Source: a virus. Taken from it: a stretch of 28,826 nt of DNA. The stretch is taken from positions 1 through 28,826 of IMG/VR virus record IMGVR_UViG_3300046777_000265; one strand, written 5' to 3'. Under the pieces are notes generated by a model that ran no database searches, was not told the DNA's origin, and was given only the letters and a program-made list of their open reading frames with translations. The position numbers and the translations under genes are program-made. This document shows, piece after piece, positions 10,162-17,820 of the stretch (the stretch's first letter is position 1; every line of letters begins with the position of its first letter).

Positions 10162-10589
10162 TGGCAGACTCATCAATCAAAAAGGTAATTATAAAAAAAG
10201 AAGATCTGCCAGCGTTTAATGGTGCAACCCAAGCGTACACGGTTAGATACAGGGTTGTATCTGAAGATAAGAACAGAACTTCTCACTGGTCTCCATATTA
10301 TTCTGTAGCAAAAGATTCTCCAGAGCAGGTTACTTGCTCTGTTCAGGTAGTTGAAAATTCTGTAACAATGGTTTGGAAGCAACCAGTATCAGTAACAAGA
10401 CAGTATGACATTTATTTTAAACTAAATAATGGATCATGGCAGTATATAGCCAGTTCATCATCTACACAGTTTTCGACATTAATAGACGAGGGCACTACCA
10501 GCATACAGGTTGCTATCCAACTTCCAACATACCCAAGACAGTACTTCCCACTTGCAGCAATTTTTACGTCAGCACAGATAACCCTTTAG
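10161..10589 (+). CDS. Fibronectin-III-like tail protein
   Basis: A 142-residue protein starting at GTG, whose G is the last base of the upstream TAG stop. Residues ~25-125 have the strand pattern of a fibronectin type III fold: YTVRYRVVSEDKNRTSHWSP looks like an early strand pair, followed by VTMVWKQPVS and the closing ISI-type strands. Such modules decorate phage tails and often bind surface sugars. There is no signal peptide. Fold assignment is from pattern only; virion location is inferred from the neighbours. Confidence 0.6.
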   Translation: MADSSIKKVIIKKEDLPAFNGATQAYTVRYRVVSEDKNRTSHWSPYYSVAKDSPEQVTCSVQVVENSVTMVWKQPVSVTRQYDIYFKLNNGSWQYIASSSSTQFSTLIDEGTTSIQVAIQLPTYPRQYFPLAAIFTSAQITL

Positions 10590-10598
10590 TGGTATAAT
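10590..10598 (+). promoter_or_regulatory. Extended -10 promoter element (TGGTATAAT)
   Basis: A perfect TATAAT with an extended TGn element lies in the only gap between the fibre genes, ending nine bases before the ATG at 10608. No -35 hexamer is visible at 16-18 bases, and the following gene has no Shine-Dalgarno site. Transcription would begin within a few bases of the ATG. Assignment is from sequence pattern only. Confidence 0.4.
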
Positions 10599-10607
10599 TG
10601 ATATACT

Positions 10608-11051
10608 ATGGCAAAAATTCCTTTACCTGAGCGTGGTCAACCACTAGATGTTACTTATATATCTCAGTTGGCCCAGGCAGTTAATGAACTATCAACATCG
10701 ATTTCGCCATCAACTTACAAGTACACATCTATCGATACGCCAAATGCTGGTAAACAAAATATTAAGGCAACAGAGGCTAGAGTTATTGGTGGGTATGTTC
10801 GTGTTGTAAACAGCGGAACAATAACTGCTGGTGAAGAAAAGTCATTTACATATTCTTTCCCAGGGGAGTTTAAGTATTCTCCTATTGCAACTGCTACACC
10901 AATTAATACTGGAAATACAGTTGCTGGTAAAAATGTAACCGTTGTTCTTAAGAGCGTAACAACTTCAGGTCTTGAAGGGGTGGTTAGATTTAACACCTCT
11001 GGAGACGTATCTGTAGATGTTAATCTCATTATCATTGGCGTACCAAACTAA
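10608..11051 (+). CDS. Probable virion-associated structural protein
   Basis: A 147-residue protein. A short helical N-terminus (ISQLAQAVNELSTSIS) is followed by a beta-rich domain (VIGGYVRVVNSG, then VTVVLKSVTTSGLEGVVRFN), an arrangement typical of small phage fibre tips or decoration proteins with a trimerising helix. No Shine-Dalgarno site is seen; a TATAAT box lies nine bases upstream of the ATG. It is the last gene of the tail module, and its stop overlaps the next start. Function is inferred from position and composition. Confidence 0.6.
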   Translation: MAKIPLPERGQPLDVTYISQLAQAVNELSTSISPSTYKYTSIDTPNAGKQNIKATEARVIGGYVRVVNSGTITAGEEKSFTYSFPGEFKYSPIATATPINTGNTVAGKNVTVVLKSVTTSGLEGVVRFNTSGDVSVDVNLIIIGVPN

Positions 11052-11242
11052 TGCTAAAGTGTATAAAATGCAAAGGGAGAATGTTTCTTGATAGACAATA
11101 CAGCACAGTCGGACACCTTGAAACATATTGTATGTCTTGTGGATCAAGAAATTTTTACAACCCACCAGAAAGTTCTGCGGAGGGTTCATGGCTGTTAAAA
11201 AAGGAAGTATTGAGAGCGAAGGCTACAATGTCCTCCCTGTAA
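11051..11242 (+). CDS. Small zinc-ribbon protein
   Basis: A 63-residue protein with two Cys-x-x-Cys knuckles (CIKC near residue 4 and CMSC near residue 27), the layout of a zinc ribbon. Its ATG overlaps the upstream stop. The last ~18 residues share DNA with the start of the next gene in another frame (overlap 11188-11242), so the tail (KKEVLRAKATMSSL) may be constrained by that gene. Zinc ribbons this small usually bind nucleic acid or mediate protein contacts; the target is unknown. Confidence 0.65.
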   Translation: MLKCIKCKGRMFLDRQYSTVGHLETYCMSCGSRNFYNPPESSAEGSWLLKKEVLRAKATMSSL

Positions 11243-11730
11243 TTCCAGGGAATAAAAAGGTTTGGTTTCTAAACGGAGACCTTGTAAGAATTCATCATCT
11301 AAATAAGTCTAATGGCATTATGTCTGTTTACAATATAACAAAGGATCAGATTGAAAGTTGTTTAATATCTGATTTTAAAAAGAAGCGTGAAAGAGCGTAC
11401 ACCGTTAGAGAGACTGCTGATTTAGTTAATCGTCATAAAAAATATATGCCATCGCTAATGAGGCGTGGAGTAATTCCGTTTCCAATGGGATCTCAAAAAG
11501 GTGGAGCAAGAGGCTTTCAGGTAAGATCTTATTACTCAGAATCACAAGTAAGAGAGATTCGTGATATACTTGCTACATACCATATTGGTAGACCAAGAAA
11601 AGACAATTTAATAACAAATGATATCACCCCAAGCAAGCAAGAGTTGACACGAAGAATGGGCGATGGTATACTTACATATACGAGAACTGAAGATGGACGA
11701 TTCATTCCTATCTGGTCTGAATCTATTTAA
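11188..11730 (+). CDS. Predicted HTH DNA-binding protein
   Basis: A 180-residue basic protein. I chose the ATG at 11188, preceded by GCGGAGGG, over the ATG at 11128, whose extra residues read as out-of-frame zinc-ribbon sequence. Residues ~70-130 contain a helix-turn-helix-like segment (AYTVRETADLVNRHKKYMPS, then LMRRGVIPF), resembling the MerR/excisionase-type winged helix, in which a 'ETADLV' helix precedes a recognition helix. It sits at the junction of tail and replication modules, a reasonable place for a regulator. DNA targets unknown. Confidence 0.6.
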   Translation: MAVKKGSIESEGYNVLPVIPGNKKVWFLNGDLVRIHHLNKSNGIMSVYNITKDQIESCLISDFKKKRERAYTVRETADLVNRHKKYMPSLMRRGVIPFPMGSQKGGARGFQVRSYYSESQVREIRDILATYHIGRPRKDNLITNDITPSKQELTRRMGDGILTYTRTEDGRFIPIWSESI

Positions 11731-11744
11731 CGAAGGGTATGAAC

Positions 11745-11951
11745 ATGGAAAACGAAGACACAAAGGTATCTGTTACACTTGGATACACACTTAACCTTGG
11801 CAACTTTCAATCACTAAGACTTGATCTTGGAATTGTTGATTCACGCAAAAATGGAGAAAATATTAATCAAGCATTTGAGCGTGTGTATAAGTTTGTTGAA
11901 GATAAGTTAACTGAAAAGATCAACGAAGCAAAGTCTGAAATCAACGAGTAA
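11745..11951 (+). CDS. Small conserved-looking hypothetical protein
   Basis: A 68-residue acidic protein. I prefer the ATG at 11745 to the one at 11739 because GAAGGG (11732-11737) is then seven bases upstream. The N-terminal half has two strands (VSVTLGYTLNLG, FQSLRLDLGIVDS) and the C-terminal half is a helix (FERVYKFVEDKLTEKINEAK). I recall similar small proteins in actinobacterial phages near replication genes, but cannot name a function. It is coupled to the next gene (stop overlaps start). Confidence 0.6.
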   Translation: MENEDTKVSVTLGYTLNLGNFQSLRLDLGIVDSRKNGENINQAFERVYKFVEDKLTEKINEAKSEINE

Positions 11952-12259
11952 TGGCTGAACGCAAAGACCGTATGGCTTTGCTTTCAAGATACAGCAAGTA
12001 TCATACCGCAAGGTACGAGTCAAAGCCATCACTTAACTTAAACGTAGAGCAGTGGGCATCTGATGCCCTTGTAGAGTCATACGGTATCTCTGGCTGCTAC
12101 GATATACTTGAGTATTACTTTTCAGTTGCAGAGAACCCATCATGGAACTACTTTGCATATAATGCAGAAAAAATATTGCAGGCACAAAAAGATAAAAAGA
12201 AAGACGACGAAGAGAGAGCAGAGCGTAGAAGAATGGCAAAGGAGTGGCTAAGTGAATAA
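11951..12259 (+). CDS. Hypothetical protein upstream of the helicase
   Basis: A 102-residue protein that begins on the previous stop codon and overlaps the helicase start by eight bases. It is helical, with a highly charged Lys/Asp/Glu/Arg C-terminus (QAQKDKKKDDEERAERRRMA) likely to form a single exposed helix. Position directly before a DnaB-type helicase makes a loader or accessory role possible, but no AAA+ motif or other diagnostic feature is present, so this is only a positional guess. Confidence 0.55.
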   Translation: MAERKDRMALLSRYSKYHTARYESKPSLNLNVEQWASDALVESYGISGCYDILEYYFSVAENPSWNYFAYNAEKILQAQKDKKKDDEERAERRRMAKEWLSE

Positions 12260-13472
12260 TACAGAGTCCAAACTGATTACTGCAGTTCTTCAAGACAAGC
12301 AGATTCACGTTCTGCTTCAGGCTAATGTAGACAACTTGTTAAGAACTCATGGAGACATCTGGAACTTTATCAGACTGTACTTTGAGAATAATAAGTCATT
12401 GCCACCTGCAGAACTTGTAACAGAAAAATTTAGAGACTTTTCCCCAATAGCAAATGTTGGTGCAACAAAGCACCACCTTGAAGAGTTGCAGGGTGAATAC
12501 TTAAACGATAGCCTTAAAGATATTTTGAGATCTGCTGCAACTAATGTTCAGAACAATCAGGGAAATATTGCGCTAAATGATTTGATCACACAGACCTCTG
12601 AGTTAAAGAAAAACACTTCAGCAATTCGTGACATTGATGTTACAGACCTTGAGTCAGCAGTGGCATACTTTGAAAACCTAAAGGTACAGCAAGCAGCAGG
12701 GCATGTTGGAATTAAAACTAATCTTCCAGGGTTTGACAACTACCTTCCTTCTGGAATTATGCCAGGACAACTTGGAGTGTTCCTTGCTTATCCAGGTATT
12801 GGTAAGTCATGGATGGCATTGTACTTTGCAGTGCAAGCATGGAAGCAAGGCAAGACACCCTTAGTAATCTCGCTTGAAATGTCTGAGACAGAAGTTCGCA
12901 ATCGTGTCTTTACAATTATGGGTGAGGGTCTTTGGTCACATAGGAAACTAAGTAATGGTGAAGTTGAGTTAGATACACTTAGGGCTTGGCATGCTAAGCA
13001 CTTACAGGGTAAGCCAGAGTTTCACATTATCTCAAATGATCAAGGTGGTGAGATCAATCCATCAGTTCTTCGTGGAAAGATTGATCAGTATAAGCCAGAC
13101 TTTGTAATCGTTGACTACCTTCAGTTGATGGCTCCTAATCAGAAGTCAGACAATGAAACGGTACGAATGAAGAACCTTTCAAGAGAACTCAAACTTATGG
13201 CTATTGGTGAAGAAGTTCCTATTATTGCTATCTCATCTGCTACTCCAGACGATGTTAATGACCTAAGCGGTGTTCCAACTCTGGGTCAGACTGCTTGGTC
13301 AAGACAGATTGCATACGATGCTGACTGGGTAATTGCTCTTGGTAGAGCATCAAATAGCGACATCATTGAGTGTGCCTTCAGAAAGAATCGTAATGGATTC
13401 ATGGGAGATTTTCTGGTACAGGTTGACTTTGACAAGGGATACTACAGATATAAAGACTATGAAGATAAGTAG
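12252..13472 (+). CDS. dnaB: Replicative DNA helicase, DnaB type
   Basis: Hexameric 5'-3' helicase that unwinds the phage replication fork. It starts at GTG with AAGGAG upstream (~12239). It is 406 residues, a little shorter than bacterial DnaB (~450-470). The N-terminal ~140 residues are helical. The RecA-like motor follows, with Walker A PGIGKS (K185) and Walker B FVIVDYLQLM (D288), and the DnaB-like segment 'LVISLEMSETEVRNR' between them. A Gln/Ser/Arg-rich segment near residues 350-360 (GQTAWSRQIAYDADWVIAL) matches the C-terminal DnaB motif with the arginine finger region. Neighbours are a primase, SSB and polymerase, as expected. Confidence 0.93.
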   Translation: MNNTESKLITAVLQDKQIHVLLQANVDNLLRTHGDIWNFIRLYFENNKSLPPAELVTEKFRDFSPIANVGATKHHLEELQGEYLNDSLKDILRSAATNVQNNQGNIALNDLITQTSELKKNTSAIRDIDVTDLESAVAYFENLKVQQAAGHVGIKTNLPGFDNYLPSGIMPGQLGVFLAYPGIGKSWMALYFAVQAWKQGKTPLVISLEMSETEVRNRVFTIMGEGLWSHRKLSNGEVELDTLRAWHAKHLQGKPEFHIISNDQGGEINPSVLRGKIDQYKPDFVIVDYLQLMAPNQKSDNETVRMKNLSRELKLMAIGEEVPIIAISSATPDDVNDLSGVPTLGQTAWSRQIAYDADWVIALGRASNSDIIECAFRKNRNGFMGDFLVQVDFDKGYYRYKDYEDK

Positions 13473-13473
13473 G

Positions 13474-13479
13474 TATAAT
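13474..13479 (+). promoter_or_regulatory. TATAAT box seven bases before a start codon
   Basis: TATAAT lies in the 14-base gap after the helicase gene, with exactly seven bases between it and the ATG at 13487. There is no Shine-Dalgarno site for that gene and no recognisable -35. This is the geometry of a leaderless transcript, common in actinobacteria. Confidence 0.4.
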
Positions 13480-13486
13480 ATGTTAC

Positions 13487-13813
13487 ATGGCAAACTATCA
13501 CCACAAGCCTATCAAGAAGTTCAATTTGAGCGGAGTGATCCACGATGAATCAGCACTTGGTAGACTTAAGCAGGAATATATTAGACTCCTTGAGTCTGAG
13601 ATGCGCCTGTCTGGATATGTGCCAAGGCTTGACATAGAACCAGACTTTACATTAGACTATAACCATAAGAAAAAATATTTTGAATTTGAATTAACAGTAC
13701 ATGGAACATATACGGGGAGAAAACAAAGCGAATGGATAGCAGGAATAGACGGAAGCAAAGTAATCTATACACAAAAGAGCAAATCAAAAGAGTTCTCACA
13801 GGAACAGGTGTAA
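13487..13813 (+). CDS. Hypothetical protein between helicase and primase
   Basis: A 108-residue protein starting MANYHHKPIKKFNLSGVIHD. Residues ~20-40 form a helix (LGRLKQEYIRLLESEMRLSG) and residues ~50-80 an antiparallel beta pair ending in FEFELTVHGTYTG, followed by a basic tail. It overlaps the primase by 82 bases, in another frame. I do not recognise a family with a known function. The constant-looking position between helicase and primase suggests a replication accessory role. Confidence 0.6.
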   Translation: MANYHHKPIKKFNLSGVIHDESALGRLKQEYIRLLESEMRLSGYVPRLDIEPDFTLDYNHKKKYFEFELTVHGTYTGRKQSEWIAGIDGSKVIYTQKSKSKEFSQEQV

Positions 13814-14676
13814 CGATTGAGTCTGAGGTAGACTCAGATTATATTATTTTTTGTCCATACCACAACAACAACCGAACCCCAGCAGGAGAAATAGATAAGA
13901 ACAATGGAACTTTCTTTTGCTTTGCATGCCACCACGTAACTGGATTTATTGAGTTTGTTATGCACATGTCTAATAGGACATACTTTGAGGCTGCTAGATT
14001 TATTAAGAGCAAAGAAACAGAGACAAGCATTGAAACAGATATTGATAAGGCTTTATACAAAAAGCCAGAGTTCACAACCTTTGATGAATTAGTTCTTAAG
14101 CGTTTGCACAACAACCTTCTTGAATCGGATAGAGCAAAGAACTACTTTGCTTATAGAAAGATAACAAAAGATTCTGCATCAAAGTTTTCTTTGGGCTATT
14201 CAGATAAACAGGATATGGTTACAGTGCCAGTACATAGTCCAGACGGTTTGCCAATTGGCTTTGTCGGAAGATCAATTGAAGGAAAAGAATTTAAAAATAC
14301 TCCAGGCCTTCCAAAATCTAAAACGTTATTTAATTTGCACAGAGTAAAGAGTTCTGGAACTGTCTATGTTGTTGAGTCATCATTTGATGCGATTAGACTT
14401 GACCAAGTTGGACTTCCAGCAGTCGCAACACTAGGATCAAATGTATCTAACATACAAATAGAGTTGCTACAAAAGTACTTTAATGATATAATTGTTATTG
14501 CGGATAATGATGAAGCAGGTGGAAATATGAAAACTAAGATAGTTGAAAAACTTGGTTCTCGTGTATCTGTGATACAACTAAATAAACAATACAAAGATAT
14601 AGGCGACATGGACGATACGTCAATCAGAGAACTGGACTTCCAGTTTGACAAATCAATACAGTCTATGCTAAACTAA
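13732..14676 (+). CDS. dnaG: DNA primase, DnaG type
   Basis: Makes RNA primers for the phage fork. The N-terminal zinc-binding domain has C41-x2-H44 and C63-x2-C66, flanked by CPYHNNNRTP and FFCFACHHVTG as in DnaG/gp4 primases. The Toprim core follows, with the catalytic Glu in VVESSFDAIRL (E215) and the metal-binding Asp pair in IADNDEAGG (D258, D260). At 314 residues it lacks the C-terminal helicase-binding domain of bacterial DnaG (~600 residues), so contact with the helicase must be made another way. GGGGAG lies 12 bases before the ATG, rather far, and the start lies inside the upstream gene. Function is secure. Confidence 0.92.
   Translation: MDSRNRRKQSNLYTKEQIKRVLTGTGVTIESEVDSDYIIFCPYHNNNRTPAGEIDKNNGTFFCFACHHVTGFIEFVMHMSNRTYFEAARFIKSKETETSIETDIDKALYKKPEFTTFDELVLKRLHNNLLESDRAKNYFAYRKITKDSASKFSLGYSDKQDMVTVPVHSPDGLPIGFVGRSIEGKEFKNTPGLPKSKTLFNLHRVKSSGTVYVVESSFDAIRLDQVGLPAVATLGSNVSNIQIELLQKYFNDIIVIADNDEAGGNMKTKIVEKLGSRVSVIQLNKQYKDIGDMDDTSIRELDFQFDKSIQSMLN
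14645..14674 (+). promoter_or_regulatory. Candidate promoter for the ssDNA-binding protein gene
   Basis: TTGACA (14645-14650) matches the -35 consensus exactly. Eighteen bases later is TAAACT (14669-14674), fitting the TAnnnT -10 pattern. Predicted transcription would begin near 14681, giving a ~22-base leader with a strong Shine-Dalgarno site (AAGGAGAA) before the ATG at 14703. The -35 lies in the last codons of the primase gene. An extra promoter here fits the high demand for ssDNA-binding protein. Confidence 0.45.
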
Positions 14677-14702
14677 CATAACAATACAAAAGGAGAAAAC
14701 AC

Positions 14703-15356
14703 ATGACAATACTAAGAGGAATCAAGGAAATGACTGCAGTTCTAGATGGACCAAAGTCATCAGATGGACCAAAGGTTAAGTGGCTAAAACTTGCAGATGG
14801 TCAATCTGTAAAGATTAGATTTTTAGAAGAACTTGACGAAGATTCAGCAAACTACAACGCAGAGCGTGGCTTAGCAATTGTAGTTAAGGAACATACAAAT
14901 CCAAAGGACTATAAGCGTAAGGCTGTAGATACAATGGATACAGAGGGCCGTGACTGGGCAGAAGAAATGCATCGCAAGGATCCAAAGGCTGGCTGGAGAG
15001 CACGTCTTCGTTTCTACTGCAACGTTCTTGTAGACGATGGCATCGAAGCGCCATACGTTGCAATCTGGTCAATGGGTATCAGCAAGCAATCATCATTTAA
15101 TACAATTCGTGAGTATGCACTTGAAACAGGAAGCATCTCAAACGTACAATGGAAGTTAAAGCGTAATGGTCAGGGTACTGAAACCAACTACACACTAATT
15201 CCATCTGCACCAGACAAGGAGCCATTCAACTGGGGAGACATTAAGCCTTACCCACTAGAGTCTGCACTACGCAAGGTTCCATACGCAGAACAAGAAGCGT
15301 TCTACTTGGGCTTTGATGGCCCATCATCCACTTCGGCAACAAACGCTGATTGGTAA
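14703..15356 (+). CDS. Single-stranded DNA-binding protein, gp32-like
   Basis: Probably coats ssDNA during phage replication and recombination. It is 217 residues with a very strong Shine-Dalgarno site (AAAGGAGAAAAC). The order of elements (basic N-terminus, KWLKLADGQSVKIRFLEEL, then RARLRFYCNVLVDDG, then NVQWKLKRNGQGTETNYTLI) follows phage gp32-like proteins with an OB fold, in which a zinc site often sits after 'TEGR'. Here that stretch (RDWAEEMHRKDPKAGW) has no cysteine, so the zinc site looks lost. The C-terminus ends in an aromatic residue (NADW), as many SSB tails do, but is not strongly acidic. Position between primase and polymerase supports the call. Confidence 0.75.
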   Translation: MTILRGIKEMTAVLDGPKSSDGPKVKWLKLADGQSVKIRFLEELDEDSANYNAERGLAIVVKEHTNPKDYKRKAVDTMDTEGRDWAEEMHRKDPKAGWRARLRFYCNVLVDDGIEAPYVAIWSMGISKQSSFNTIREYALETGSISNVQWKLKRNGQGTETNYTLIPSAPDKEPFNWGDIKPYPLESALRKVPYAEQEAFYLGFDGPSSTSATNADW

Positions 15357-15357
15357 T

Positions 15358-17820
15358 ATGAACTACGTCGGCTTACATGTCCATACCCATTTTAGTTTGT
15401 TTGATGGGATTGCTACTCCAGAAGAATACGTGAACCGTGCAGTTGAGTTAGGGATGCCAGCAATTGCGATCACTGACCACGGTACTTTATCTGGGCATAG
15501 GGAACTGCACCGTATTGCAAAAGCAAAGGGCATTAAGCCAATTCTTGGGCTAGAGGGATACATGTGTGCAGACATATCTGATACACGAGATAAGTCTGAA
15601 AGAGAAGGTCAGCAAGATCTTGTCTATAACCACATTATCCTTCTAGCCAAGAATAAAATTGGTTTAGAAAATCTAAACAAGATCAGCGAACTATCATGGA
15701 CAGATGGTTTCTTTAAGAAGCCACGATTTGATTTTAGTATATTGGAAAAGTATAAAGAAGGAATCATTGTTTCTTCTGCTTGCCCAAGTAGCGTTTTAGT
15801 TAAAGCACTTGAAGAAGAAGAGTTTGCTCTTGCTAAGAAATATATAGCATGGTTTAAAGAGCGCTTTGCAGATGACTACTATATTGAGGTTATGCCTCAT
15901 AATGAAGCGCATATTAATAAGTATCTTATAGAACTTGCAGACGAGTTTGGCATTAAGGTTATTGTTACACCAGATTGCCACCACGTTGACCCATCACAAA
16001 AAGAGGTTCAAGAGTTTAAGTTGCTAATGAATACACATGGTAAGTTTGTCAAAGATGCAACATATGAGAAGTCAAAGAAGCAACCAGACATGATGAAGCG
16101 CCTGGACTATCTTTATGGTGAAGACCGCCAGATAACATTCAATAAGTTCGATATTCACCTGCTTTCATACGAAGAGATTAAAGCAGCCATGGAAGCGCAG
16201 GGTATTGATAGACCAGACATTTATTCAAATACAATCCTATTAGCAGATACAGTAGGAGACTATGGCATTCAAGAAGGCTTAAATCTACTACCAGTACAGT
16301 ACAAGAGCCCTGACAAAGAACTTGCAAAGGTTGCACTAGAAGGTTTGGCAGAGCGAGGTTTGTCAGAGAATCAGGAATACCTTGAAAGACTTGAAGAAGA
16401 GTTGCAAATTATTAAAGATAAGAAGTTTGCTCCATACTTCCTTGTTGTAAGTAATATGATCAACTGGGCTAAGAAGGAAGAAATTATGGTGGGTCCAGGT
16501 CGTGGATCTTCTGCTGGTTCTCTTGTTTGCTATGCACTAAAGATTACAGACATCGACCCTATTGAGCATAACCTTTTGTTCTTCCGCTTTATTAATCCAG
16601 AGCGTAATGACTTCCCAGATATTGATACAGATATTCAGGATACTCGTCGTGAAGAAGTAAAGGATTATCTTGTTAGACAATATCGACATGTTGCATCTAT
16701 TGCAACCTTCCTTGAGTTTACAGGCAAGGGAATCGTTAGAGACGTTGCACGAGTTTTAAGCATCCCGTTATCAGATGTGAATAAAGTTTTAAAAACTGTA
16801 GATTCATGGGATGATTTCTGCACATCAAAGGCAACCTATGAGTTCCGCCAGAAGTATCCAGAAGTAGAGGTCTATGGTGAGCAACTTCGTGGTCGAATCC
16901 GTGGAACAGGTATTCACGCAGCAGGTGTTGTTACAAGTAAGGAGCCAATCTTTAGATATGCACCACTTGAAACAAGATCATCTACTGGATCCGATGAAAG
17001 AATTCCTGTTGTTGGTGTTGACATGGAAGAGGCTGAGAGAATTGGCTTAATCAAGATTGATGCATTGGGACTTAAAACATTGTCTGTTCTTAAGAATACA
17101 ATTGACATTATTAAAGAACGAGATGGAAAGAAGATTGATCTTCTTAAGATTAAGATGGACGATGCTAATGTTTATCAGATGCTTTCAGATGGTTATACAA
17201 AGGGCGTGTTCCAGTGTGAAGCAGCACCATACACGAATCTTCTTGTTAAGATGGGTGTCAAGAATCTAAATGAACTTGCTGCATCAAATGCTCTTGTTCG
17301 TCCAGGCGCAATGAATACTATCGGAAAGGACTATGTTGATCGTAAGCATGGTCGTCAAAATATTTCTTATACTCACCAAGTATTGAAGCAATTTACGGAG
17401 GACACTTATGGCTGTATTCTTTACCAGGAACAAGTTATGCAAGCATGCGTACACCTTGGCGGTATGTCCATGTCGGAAGCAGATAAAGTTAGAAAGATCA
17501 TTGGCAAGAAAAAGGATGCTAAAGAATTTGATCAGTTTAAAGAGAAATTCGTAGAAGGTGCATCACGATTTGTTTCACCAAATATTGCTCGTGATCTGTG
17601 GCATGACTTTGAGGCTCACGCAGGGTATTCATTTAACAAGTCTCACGCAGTAGCATACTCAACACTGTCTTACTGGACAGCATGGCTAAAGTATCACTAC
17701 CCACTTGAGTTTATGTACTCACTACTAAAAAATGAAAAGGACAAAGATGCAAGAACTGAATACCTTATTGAAGCAAAAAGAATGGGCATTAGCATTAAGT
17801 TACCTCACATTAACGATTGA
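15358..17820 (+). CDS. dnaE: DNA polymerase III alpha (DnaE), N-terminal and catalytic part
   Basis: Replicative polymerase, family C. I chose the ATG at 15358 over 15313, because the earlier residues are out-of-frame SSB sequence. The 820 residues begin with a PHP domain whose metal-binding motifs look intact: HVHTHFS (H7, H9, H11), ITDHG near 40 and PDCHHV near 205. The palm has the Asp cluster FPDIDTDI (D421/D423/D425) and a third carboxylate in GLIKIDALGLKT (D568). Residues 660-700 and the KSHAVAYSTLSYWTAWLKY segment continue the fingers. The frame ends at TGA right after 'LPHIND', in the middle of a conserved stretch; the rest of the enzyme continues in the +1 frame. See the next entry. 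Confidence 0.9.
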   Translation: MNYVGLHVHTHFSLFDGIATPEEYVNRAVELGMPAIAITDHGTLSGHRELHRIAKAKGIKPILGLEGYMCADISDTRDKSEREGQQDLVYNHIILLAKNKIGLENLNKISELSWTDGFFKKPRFDFSILEKYKEGIIVSSACPSSVLVKALEEEEFALAKKYIAWFKERFADDYYIEVMPHNEAHINKYLIELADEFGIKVIVTPDCHHVDPSQKEVQEFKLLMNTHGKFVKDATYEKSKKQPDMMKRLDYLYGEDRQITFNKFDIHLLSYEEIKAAMEAQGIDRPDIYSNTILLADTVGDYGIQEGLNLLPVQYKSPDKELAKVALEGLAERGLSENQEYLERLEEELQIIKDKKFAPYFLVVSNMINWAKKEEIMVGPGRGSSAGSLVCYALKITDIDPIEHNLLFFRFINPERNDFPDIDTDIQDTRREEVKDYLVRQYRHVASIATFLEFTGKGIVRDVARVLSIPLSDVNKVLKTVDSWDDFCTSKATYEFRQKYPEVEVYGEQLRGRIRGTGIHAAGVVTSKEPIFRYAPLETRSSTGSDERIPVVGVDMEEAERIGLIKIDALGLKTLSVLKNTIDIIKERDGKKIDLLKIKMDDANVYQMLSDGYTKGVFQCEAAPYTNLLVKMGVKNLNELAASNALVRPGAMNTIGKDYVDRKHGRQNISYTHQVLKQFTEDTYGCILYQEQVMQACVHLGGMSMSEADKVRKIIGKKKDAKEFDQFKEKFVEGASRFVSPNIARDLWHDFEAHAGYSFNKSHAVAYSTLSYWTAWLKYHYPLEFMYSLLKNEKDKDARTEYLIEAKRMGISIKLPHIND

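Noticed and set aside
13333-13548. 71-codon + strand frame overlapping the helicase end
   Set aside because: Lies within the helicase and the next gene in another frame, without a ribosome-binding site or recognisable motif.
17732-17809. ATG at 17732 as a true start of a separate gene before recA
   Set aside because: The 26 codons to 17809 are the DnaE gene read in the wrong frame; family resemblance begins only at about 17810.
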